Shown here: positions 1 to 4,612 of the stretch, in pieces | Numbering within the stretch: the stretch's first letter is position 1 | Layout of the letters: each line of letters opens with the position of its first letter | Assembly (NCBI GenBank): GCA_947629125.1 | Contig: CANRCO010000047.1 | Coordinates: 1 to 9,114, forward strand | Length of the DNA: 9,114 nt | DNA from: an uncultured Bacilli bacterium | GTDB lineage: Bacteria > Bacillota_I > Bacilli_A > RF39 > UBA660 | Direction: 5' to 3' | Notes under the pieces: generated by a model | The model's input: only the letters and a program-made list of their open reading frames with translations | Database searches by the model: none | What the model was told of the DNA's origin: nothing | Translations under genes and position numbers: made by a program

Positions 1-72
1 AGAACCACTATCTTTTTCATTTTCTCCGAACTCTTTAATAATTTCAGCTGGAGTCATTTTTGTAATATCCAT
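1..72 (-). CDS. rpsO: 30S ribosomal protein S15, N-terminal part
   Basis: Only the first 24 codons are in the window; the gene runs off the left edge. The visible residues include EIIKEFGENEKDSGS, which matches the conserved start of bacterial S15 (the B. subtilis protein has a similar E/D-x-D-T-G-S motif before PEVQIA). S15 binds 16S rRNA early in assembly of the 30S platform and is normally about 89 residues. The start at 70-72 is set by a strong ribosome binding site (AGGAGG on the minus strand, about 79-84). The gene has its own consensus promoter at 155-184 and a leader of roughly 75 bases. In B. subtilis rpsO is followed by pnpA; the downstream gene cannot be seen here. The short fragment limits certainty. 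Confidence 0.82.
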   Translation of the reverse strand, partial: MDITKMTPAEIIKEFGENEKDSGS

Positions 73-96
73 ATTTATCCTCCTTTATAATAAATC

Positions 97-129
97 GGTT
101 TTAACCTTGTAATAATTTGGAGATTATTA
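97..129 (-). promoter_or_regulatory. Hairpins in the rpsO 5' leader (possible S15 autoregulatory site)
   Basis: Between the rpsO promoter and start codon there is a 7-bp hairpin, TAATAAT (110-116) pairing with ATTATTA (123-129) over a 6-base loop, and a GGTTTTAACC palindrome at 97-106. S15 represses its own translation through leader RNA in several bacteria, using unrelated structures in different lineages. That role here is inference. The stems are AT-rich and short, so chance pairing is possible. Confidence 0.3.
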
Positions 130-154
130 AAACAAAGAAAAAACTTCGTAATTG

Positions 155-184
155 ATTATATTACAAAATCACTGTGTTTGTCAA
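155..184 (-). promoter_or_regulatory. Sigma-A promoter of rpsO
   Basis: On the minus strand TTGACA (179-184) and TATAAT (155-160) are both perfect consensus hexamers, separated by 18 bases. The -35 box begins 10 bases after the stop codon of the upstream NodB-like gene, with no terminator between, so rpsO can be served by this promoter and by read-through. Confidence 0.85.
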
Positions 185-194
185 TTGTTTTCAG

Positions 195-983
195 CTATTT
201 TTGGTAATTATATTCGCTTATTAAACTACTTAATGGCATAATTGCTAAATCATGATATTTTATTTGTTCTAATAATATTAATAAATTATTTTTACTTAAA
301 TTTTCCTTTAATAAAATTATACTACCACTATTAATTTTATTTTTAATGCTGGCAATGTTGCTGTTGGTTAGCGTATATGTTGGTTCGATTAAGTATTTAT
401 TTTTAGCTACACATTGGTCTTTAATACTATCAGATACAATACATAGTTCATTATTTAATTTAGCGCTTTTTAATTTTTTATCTAATAATACAAAATTATC
501 TTTATCATTATTAATTTGTTCAAAGAAACTATTTTTTGTATAATCATCTAAATTTATTAACAAATTAACTTTTAAATCATTATCTATAAAATATTGAGCT
601 ATTTCATTATCTTTTTTTTCTAATATAATAGCAACGCCATTTTTCTTACTATTACCTTTATTAATTATCTTATCTTTGTTACTTTCAACTGATAACTTAG
701 GACTTACTTGGTCAAAAACTAAATAATAAGCATTATATTTACCCAATTTTTTCATATTAACATAACTTTTTGATGCATTTACACTTAACCCATTAATACC
801 TGGAATAATATAATCATTTGAAACAATAGCATTAACACTACTAACATTATTGTTATCAATTTCTTTAGTTATTTCTTGCATTAAAGGTGTTTTACTTTTT
901 ACAAATAAAGCTGTTTTTTCCGTATAATAAAAACTAAATATCATTAAAGCAATTAAACCAGTATATTTAAACATTTTTGCCAT
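195..983 (-). CDS. Membrane-anchored, degenerate NodB-fold (polysaccharide deacetylase-like) protein
   Basis: The 262-residue protein has an N-terminal membrane segment (about residues 7-22), likely an uncleaved anchor placing the rest outside the cell. Residues 60-110 contain PGINGLSVNASKSY and LVFDQVSP, a region I associate with deacetylase-like proteins of low-GC Firmicutes. Residues 116-146 (GVAIILEKKD...NLLINLDD) fall where NodB domains have the TFDDGP strand, and the C-terminal GSIILLK (220-226) followed by a helix and AIMPLSSLI (247-255) resembles the last NodB strand and helix. The catalytic TFDD aspartates and the metal-binding HxxxH are absent, so deacetylase activity is unlikely. 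A binding or structural envelope role is inference. The start at 981-983 is supported by AGGTGA at 988-993. In B. subtilis a deacetylase-like gene, ylxY, also lies next to the rpsO-pnpA block. No clear promoter is seen between the upstream terminator and the start. Confidence 0.6.
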   Translation of the reverse strand: MAKMFKYTGLIALMIFSFYYTEKTALFVKSKTPLMQEITKEIDNNNVSSVNAIVSNDYIIPGINGLSVNASKSYVNMKKLGKYNAYYLVFDQVSPKLSVESNKDKIINKGNSKKNGVAIILEKKDNEIAQYFIDNDLKVNLLINLDDYTKNSFFEQINNDKDNFVLLDKKLKSAKLNNELCIVSDSIKDQCVAKNKYLIEPTYTLTNSNIASIKNKINSGSIILLKENLSKNNLLILLEQIKYHDLAIMPLSSLISEYNYQK

Positions 984-1006
984 AAACTCACCTAATTAAA
1001 TATATG

Positions 1007-1039
1007 AAAAAAAAACTGGATAATGCTTTAGTTATCCAA
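1007..1039 (-). terminator. Intrinsic terminator after the 119-residue XRE gene
   Basis: Read on the minus strand, TTGGATAA (1032-1039) pairs with TTATCCAG (1016-1023) over an 8-base loop, followed by nine T residues (1007-1015). The stop codon of the XRE gene (1032-1034) forms part of the stem. This is a standard rho-independent terminator. Confidence 0.85.
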
Positions 1040-1391
1040 TTTTACCTTTTATTATTTCCATTCCTCTTTTAGTATCGGGAATTAAAATATCATAAACCAT
1101 TTTATTTTTCTTTAACTCATTTATAAAAGCTACTTCTTCTTTAGTCATTGTCACATGTTTATGATTATTTTCATTATCAACAAATGTAACAATCTCATCA
1201 GTACCTAATAAATAATCACTTGTTACAGCAAAAATATTCATTAGTTCAATAATTGTTTCAATTGTTGGATTTCTTGTTTCTTTTTCATAGCAACAAATAG
1301 TAGTTTCATCTAAACCTAAAAGTTGACCTAATTCAGCTTGAGTTAGTTTTTTATTTTTTCTTAATTCTCTTAATCTACTACCTTTAAGCAT
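1032..1391 (-). CDS. XRE-family helix-turn-helix transcriptional regulator (119 residues)
   Basis: The N-terminal half (residues 6-63) is a Cro/CI-type DNA-binding domain: RLRELRKNKKLTQAELGQLL, then the recognition-helix area around DETTICCYEKETRNPT, then the PTIETIIELMNIFAVTSDYLLG ending typical of XRE domains. The C-terminal part (about 70-119) contains MTKEEVAFINELKKNK and no recognised ligand or protease domain; it may serve dimerisation. The start at 1389-1391 is preceded by GGTGG about 5 bases upstream. The gene is divergent from the 64-residue XRE gene at 1526, with 134 bases between them holding operator-like repeats, so it probably represses itself, its neighbour or both. Its target beyond that is unknown. 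It ends in a terminator overlapping its stop codon. Confidence 0.88.
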   Translation of the reverse strand: MLKGSRLRELRKNKKLTQAELGQLLGLDETTICCYEKETRNPTIETIIELMNIFAVTSDYLLGTDEIVTFVDNENNHKHVTMTKEEVAFINELKKNKMVYDILIPDTKRGMEIIKGKIG

Positions 1392-1413
1392 TATACCACC
1401 ACTCTTAGTTTAA

Positions 1414-1442
1414 ATTATAATGGTGATTTTATACGCAATGTA
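1414..1442 (-). promoter_or_regulatory. Probable promoter of the 119-residue XRE gene
   Basis: TATAAT on the minus strand at 1414-1419 is a perfect -10 box. The -35 position at 17-base spacing (1437-1442) reads TACATT, a poor match. The promoter abuts the repeat cluster at 1441-1472, as expected for an autoregulated repressor. Confidence 0.5.
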
Positions 1443-1472
1443 CTAAGTTTACCATTAGTAAAATTTACCATT
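1441..1472. promoter_or_regulatory. Candidate operator for the divergent XRE pair
   Basis: TACTAA (1441-1446) is mirrored by TTAGTA (1455-1460), and inside this dyad TTTAC (1448-1452) is mirrored by GTAAA (1458-1462). TTTACCATT then recurs as a direct repeat at 1448-1456 and 1464-1472, 16 bases apart. The cluster lies between the two divergent -10 boxes. Its spacing of about one and a half helical turns fits repeated binding by a dimeric repressor. The role is inferred from position and symmetry. Confidence 0.5.
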
Positions 1473-1499
1473 TATTTATTAAAGATTTTTTGATATAAT
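1471..1499 (+). promoter_or_regulatory. Extended -10 promoter of the 64-residue XRE gene
   Basis: TGATATAAT at 1491-1499 is an extended -10 element (TG, one base, TATAAT). The -35 position at 17-base spacing (1471-1476) reads TTTATT, which is weak and overlaps the second copy of the candidate operator repeat. Binding there would block this promoter. Confidence 0.6.
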
Positions 1500-1525
1500 C
1501 TATATCATAGATAGGATAGGTATAA

Positions 1526-1720
1526 ATGAAAAAATTAAAAGAATTAAGACAACAAAAGAATTACACAATATCTCAATTCGCAAAATTAGTTAAAATTTCT
1601 CCTACTTATTATTGGCAAATTGAAAATAAAAAAAGAAGACTTTATTATAAATTAGCTGTTGAGATTGCTAAAGTCTTTGGTTTAAAACCAGATGACATTT
1701 TTTATGATGATTTTTGTTAA
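1526..1720 (+). CDS. Small XRE/Cro-like DNA-binding protein (64 residues)
   Basis: The protein is little more than one helix-turn-helix domain. Residues 4-35 (LKELRQQKNYTISQFAKLVKISPTYYWQIENKKRR) show the XRE pattern of scaffold helix, turn and recognition helix. Residues 44-58 (AVEIAKVFGLKPDDI) match the usual final helices. The size is like phage Cro or plasmid repressors. The start at 1526 follows a weak purine-rich site (AGGATAGG, about 1512-1519) and an extended -10 promoter. It is divergent from the larger XRE gene, recalling a cI/cro switch, but no phage genes surround it. Its stop codon overlaps the stop of the convergent ssb gene by 4 bases (1717-1720), and no convincing terminator follows it. 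Confidence 0.8.
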   Translation: MKKLKELRQQKNYTISQFAKLVKISPTYYWQIENKKRRLYYKLAVEIAKVFGLKPDDIFYDDFC

Positions 1721-2040
1721 GATTCTTTTTTAGATGATAAAAAAGTTACTCGTTCCGCAATTACTTCTGTAATGTACTTGCGATTTTTTTCGGTGTCTTC
1801 ATAACTACTTGTTTGTAGTCGACCTTTTATTCCAATTACATCACCACTTTTACAATATTCACTTGTATTAGTAGCTATTCCATTCCATAAGATACATCTA
1901 ATAAAGTCCGTTTCATATAAACCATCTGAATTTTTAAAAGGTCTTTGAACAGCTACATTTATAACAGTTCTTTTTTTGGCATCTACTTCTACTACTTCGG
2001 GGTCTTTGGTAAGTCTACCTACTAAAACAACTTGGTTCAT
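1717..2040 (-). CDS. ssb: Short single-stranded DNA-binding protein without acidic tail
   Basis: This 107-residue protein is a single OB-fold SSB. It begins MNQVVLVGRLTKDPE, the classical SSB start, and continues with INVAVQRPFKN (27-37), DFIRCILWNGIATNTSEYCKSG (45-66) and GRLQTSSYEDTEKNRKYITEVIAERV (73-98). It ends at KKES right after the fold, with no linker and no acidic DDDIPF-type tail, so it should bind single-stranded DNA but not recruit partners through the usual tip. Length and form resemble B. subtilis SsbB, used in natural competence, or phage SSBs. The main ssb usually lies between rpsF and rpsR, which is not the case here. The frame is open upstream to 2070, but the start at 2038-2040 is chosen because AGGAGG lies just before it (about 2045-2050). 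A weak promoter (TTGTCT, 17 bases, TAGGAT) may lie just upstream. Confidence 0.88.
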   Translation of the reverse strand: MNQVVLVGRLTKDPEVVEVDAKKRTVINVAVQRPFKNSDGLYETDFIRCILWNGIATNTSEYCKSGDVIGIKGRLQTSSYEDTEKNRKYITEVIAERVTFLSSKKES

Positions 2041-2143
2041 AATTCCTCCTTTCTTTAGAAATCCTAACAAATATTTATGAGAAAGACAAAAGCTAGATTT
2101 TTAATTTATGAAAAGAAAAAAGTCTAAAAATTTAAAAAATATT

Positions 2144-2181
2144 AAAAAAAATACTCAGAAATTTAAAATCTGAATATTTTT
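2144..2181 (-). terminator. Intrinsic terminator after sufB
   Basis: On the minus strand a 13-bp stem (2169-2181 with 2147-2159, containing one G-U pair) with a 9-base loop is followed by a run of T residues (2144-2151). Its upstream arm overlaps the last bases of the sufB stop codon. The stem is AT-rich around a TCTGA/TCAGA core. Confidence 0.75.
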
Positions 2182-3472
2182 AATTTTTTAATAGGCGATT
2201 AAGTTCAATAGCATATTCCATAGGTAATTCTTTTTTAAAATCAGCAATAAATCCCATAATTAATAATTCTTTAGCTCGATTAAAACTTAATCCTTGAGAC
2301 TGTAAATAAAATAATTTATCTTGACTTAATTTGGATACAGTCGCTTCATGTTCAATAGTTGATGAAGAGTTTTCTATAATATTTTTAGGATAAGTATCAC
2401 TAAATGAACTATTATCTAAAATAATTGTATCACATTTAATTTTTGCTTGAGAATTTGTAGCATTTTTACCAATTCGAACAGTACCTCGATAGTTACTAGT
2501 TCCCCCATTACTAGCAATTGATTTACTTAAAATGTTACTTTTCGTATTTTTACCTAAATGAATCATTTTAGCTCCAGCATCTAAATATTGGTTTTCTCTA
2601 GCATAAGCAATACTAATAGAATTACCAACAGCATTATCACCCTTTAAAATACATGAAGGATATTTCATAGTTATATGACTACCAATGTTACCATCTACCC
2701 ATTCCATTATGGCATTATCATAAACAATAGCTCTTTTGGTAACTAAATTGTAAACATCATTTGACCAATTTTGAATAGTTGAATAACGACAGCGGGCATT
2801 TTTCTTAACATAAATTTCTACTACTCCCGCATGTAAGCTAGTTGAAGAATAACTTAAAGCGGTACAACCCTCAATATAAGAAAGCTCTGCACCCTCTTCC
2901 ACAATAATAATTGTACGTTCAAATTGTCCTAAACTTTCTGTTTCAATTCGAAAATAACTTTGTAAAGGTCGGTCAAGTTTTACATTTTTAGGAATGTAAA
3001 TAAAACTACCTCCACTCCATACTGCCCCATTTAAAGCGGTATATTTATTTTCATCATATTTTACTAAATTATTAAAGTATTGCTTAAAAAGTTCCGGATA
3101 TTTTTGTAAAGCTTCATCAGTACTTAAAAATATTATATCTTCATTAGTTGATTGATTATGATAAAATACTTCACTTTCTAATTGATTTGTTACTCCCGCT
3201 AAATATTTTTTTTCGGCATCTATAACTCCTAAATCTGAAAAAGTATTTTTAACATCAGACCTAACATCTTCCCATTTATTAACCTTTTTTTTAGCACTAC
3301 TTTTATAGTATAAAATATCAGCAAAATCAATATCTAATTTAGGGCCAAAACTAGGATTATCTAACTCTAAAAATTTATGAAAAGATTTTAAGCGAAAATC
3401 TAGCATCCACTCAGGTTCATTTTTATGATGCGATAATTCTTTAATAAATTGTTCAGTTAATTCTTTTTTCAT
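2180..3472 (-). CDS. sufB: Fe-S cluster assembly scaffold protein SufB
   Basis: SufB forms the SufBC2D scaffold on which Fe-S clusters are built in the cytoplasm. The 430-residue product is a clear match: EWMLDFRLK (21-29), AVWSGGSFIYIPK (150-162), GQFERT (182-187), YIEGCTA (199-205), STIQNW (231-236), NLVTKR (242-247), KYPSCILKGDN (270-280), CDTIILDN (347-354), IEHEATVSK (373-381) and ELPMEYAIELNRL (415-427). Aligned from memory with E. coli SufB, Cys203 and Cys347 equal Cys254 and Cys405, and His375 equals His433. Glu177 stands where E. coli has Asn228. The protein lacks about 28 N-terminal residues and the GSIG-type C-terminal tail of B. subtilis SufB (about 465 residues), and a stop codon just upstream rules out a longer start. 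The gene stands alone: sufC, sufD, sufS and sufU are not adjacent. Its leader is very short, with only a weak GTGAT ribosome site. Confidence 0.93.
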   Translation of the reverse strand: MKKELTEQFIKELSHHKNEPEWMLDFRLKSFHKFLELDNPSFGPKLDIDFADILYYKSSAKKKVNKWEDVRSDVKNTFSDLGVIDAEKKYLAGVTNQLESEVFYHNQSTNEDIIFLSTDEALQKYPELFKQYFNNLVKYDENKYTALNGAVWSGGSFIYIPKNVKLDRPLQSYFRIETESLGQFERTIIIVEEGAELSYIEGCTALSYSSTSLHAGVVEIYVKKNARCRYSTIQNWSNDVYNLVTKRAIVYDNAIMEWVDGNIGSHITMKYPSCILKGDNAVGNSISIAYARENQYLDAGAKMIHLGKNTKSNILSKSIASNGGTSNYRGTVRIGKNATNSQAKIKCDTIILDNSSFSDTYPKNIIENSSSTIEHEATVSKLSQDKLFYLQSQGLSFNRAKELLIMGFIADFKKELPMEYAIELNRLLKN

Positions 3473-3488
3473 TTTAAATCACGTCAAT

Positions 3489-3517
3489 ATTATACAATAA
3501 AAAAGACTAATTATTGA
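3489..3517 (-). promoter_or_regulatory. Probable promoter of sufB
   Basis: A perfect TATAAT lies on the minus strand at 3489-3494. The -35 region is poor (TCAATA at 3512-3517 with 17-base spacing). Transcription should begin near 3482, leaving only about 10 bases before the start codon. The element is back-to-back with the promoter of the divergent gene at 3567. Confidence 0.5.
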
Positions 3518-3542
3518 AAAAAATTTTATTAAATGCTAAAAT
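3514..3542 (+). promoter_or_regulatory. Promoter of the tail-anchored protein gene
   Basis: TTGAAA (3514-3519) and TAAAAT (3537-3542) are separated by 17 bases, and TGC just before the second box makes an extended -10. A ribosome site (AAGGAG, about 3554-3559) precedes the start at 3567. This looks like vegetative sigma-A control rather than a sporulation-sigma promoter. Confidence 0.7.
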
Positions 3543-3566
3543 TTAATTAGAATAAGGAGTGAACTT

Positions 3567-4226
3567 ATGACAGAAACGGTATATTATAATGACCAAATAT
3601 TTGCTCGAATTTTAAATGAACATCCTAATCTAGAGGGAATTACATGTCAAGATAATACCTTACAATATAATAATGAAAGTTGTAATTTAAATTATTTTAA
3701 AATTAGTGATGTAGTTACTAATGCTTTTACCTTAAATAAAGAAGAATTTTTTGAATTTATTAAAATAAATGTTGCTGCAACTAATTTATTACATGAACAA
3801 GATATATTTGAAATAAAAAAAGAAATAGATGATGCTATTTTTGAAAATAATAGTGAATTAGTACCCCAAGACAATGAAGCAAAAGTTAAACAATTATTAA
3901 ATAATAAAACATATATGGAAAAATATAAAGATTATTACTCTGGAGAAGTTGATGCTTTATATCAAATTTATAATAATGCAATTAATAATGCCTTAAATAG
4001 TCCGAAACAAACAAACGGAATTGATATTATTAAACAAACTTATCCAAATGGAATTGGTAATGTAGTTAGTAATAAAGATATTCATGCATATCAAAATACC
4101 CGGAATAATCCTTATGTTAAAAAACTTACTCCTCCCACTAAAAAAGCAGGATATATTAATTTTGTTTTAATTTTATATATAATTGTCAATATTACAATTA
4201 TCTTAGTAGTTAGCTTATTTAAATAG
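3567..4226 (+). CDS. Hypothetical tail-anchored membrane protein (219 residues)
   Basis: I do not recognise this family. The protein is hydrophilic and Asn-rich over its first 190 residues, with no signal peptide. It ends in one hydrophobic segment (about 195-217, GYINFVLILYIIVNITIILVV) preceded by basic residues (KK 185-186, TKK 191-193) and followed by only a short tail. This pattern predicts a C-terminal anchor with the bulk facing the cytoplasm. Residues 55-95 are rich in Glu, Lys and Phe and probably helical (LNKEEFFEFIKINVAATNLL). Residues 116-145 look like a second helical stretch, and 146-190 looks disordered with PP at 189-190. The start follows a good AAGGAG site. It is transcribed from a shared divergent region with sufB and ends in its own terminator before spoVS. 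A link to spoVS or sporulation is suggested only by position. Confidence 0.8.
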   Translation: MTETVYYNDQIFARILNEHPNLEGITCQDNTLQYNNESCNLNYFKISDVVTNAFTLNKEEFFEFIKINVAATNLLHEQDIFEIKKEIDDAIFENNSELVPQDNEAKVKQLLNNKTYMEKYKDYYSGEVDALYQIYNNAINNALNSPKQTNGIDIIKQTYPNGIGNVVSNKDIHAYQNTRNNPYVKKLTPPTKKAGYINFVLILYIIVNITIILVVSLFK

Positions 4227-4237
4227 CTAACTTTTTT
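4208..4237 (+). terminator. Intrinsic terminator of the tail-anchored protein gene
   Basis: AGTTAGCT (4208-4215) pairs perfectly with AGCTAACT (4225-4232) over a 9-base loop, followed by a T run to 4237. The TAG stop codon (4224-4226) lies within the hairpin. It separates this gene from spoVS. Confidence 0.82.
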
Positions 4238-4295
4238 AAAGCATTTTTCTAAAGAAATAAAATATACTTTACTAGAAAGGAATGAAATAATTATT

Positions 4296-4556
4296 ATGGA
4301 AATACTTAAAGTATCTTCAAAATCTAATCCTAGTAAAGTAGCGGGAGCAATTGCTAATATTTTTCGCGAAAAAGGTTGTGTTGAAATTCAAACTATTGGA
4401 GCAGGAAGCTTAAATCAAGCTATAAAAGCAATAGCTATTGCTCGAGGTTTTGTTGCTCCAAGTGGCGATAATTTAATAGTTATACCAGCTTTTAATGATA
4501 TTACTATTAATAATGAACAAAAAACAGCAATTAAATTAATAGTCGAAAAAAAATAG
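4296..4556 (+). CDS. spoVS: Stage V sporulation protein S
   Basis: The 86-residue product is the same length as B. subtilis SpoVS and nearly collinear with it: MEILKVSSKSNPSKVAGAIA, IGAGSLNQAIKAIAIARGFVAPSG (35-58), VIPAFNDI (62-69) and TAIKLIVE (77-84). SpoVS is a small Alba-like alpha/beta protein. In Bacillus it is needed at a late stage of spore development and also affects septation; homologues occur in some non-sporulating bacteria, so its presence alone does not prove sporulation. The start at 4296 is fixed by family alignment, yet the only purine-rich site (AGAAAGG, 4274-4280) lies about 15 bases upstream, unusually far, and a mini-frame ATG AAA TAA (4282-4290) lies between. No convincing promoter was found in 4238-4295. 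It converges on the sigma factor gene at 4600. Confidence 0.97.
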   Translation: MEILKVSSKSNPSKVAGAIANIFREKGCVEIQTIGAGSLNQAIKAIAIARGFVAPSGDNLIVIPAFNDITINNEQKTAIKLIVEKK

Positions 4557-4577
4557 TTTATTTTTCATAAACTATTT
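4546..4577 (-). terminator. Intrinsic terminator of the sigma factor gene
   Basis: AAATAGTTTA (4551-4560) pairs perfectly with TAAACTATTT (4568-4577) over a 7-base loop. On the minus strand the stem is followed by eight T residues (4553-4546), so it ends the sigma factor transcript. It overlaps the 3' end of spoVS. On the plus strand no T run follows. Confidence 0.7.
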
Positions 4578-4579
4578 AG

Positions 4580-4612
4580 GTAAATAGGTTAAAACTTATT
4601 TATCTTTTTTTT
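4580..4612 (+). terminator. Intrinsic terminator of spoVS
   Basis: GTAAATAGG (4580-4588) pairs with CTTATTTAT (4595-4603), with two G-U pairs, over a 6-base loop. Eight T residues follow (4605-4612). The hairpin overlaps the stop codon of the convergent sigma gene (4600-4602). The stem is weak but the T run is good. Confidence 0.62.

Noticed and set aside
346..543. 65-codon plus-strand frame opposite the NodB-like gene
   Set aside because: It is antisense to a well-supported gene, has a low-complexity Leu/Ser-rich product and no ribosome site.
1721..1745. CTTTTTTA/TAAAAAAG inverted repeat as a terminator for the 64-residue XRE gene
   Set aside because: The stem is almost purely A/T with no following T run, and it lies in the coding sequence of ssb.
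2041..2070. Ten-residue N-terminal extension of SSB (start at 2070)
   Set aside because: SSB proteins begin at MNQV-type starts, and the strong AGGAGG lies inside the extension, directly before the ATG at 2038-2040.
2090..2140. A-rich inverted segments upstream of ssb as a structured RNA
   Set aside because: The arms do not pair consistently, and base composition alone explains the resemblance.
3692..3874. 60-codon minus-strand frame opposite the tail-anchored gene
   Set aside because: Low-complexity Ser/Ile-rich product typical of AT-rich antisense reading; no ribosome site or promoter.
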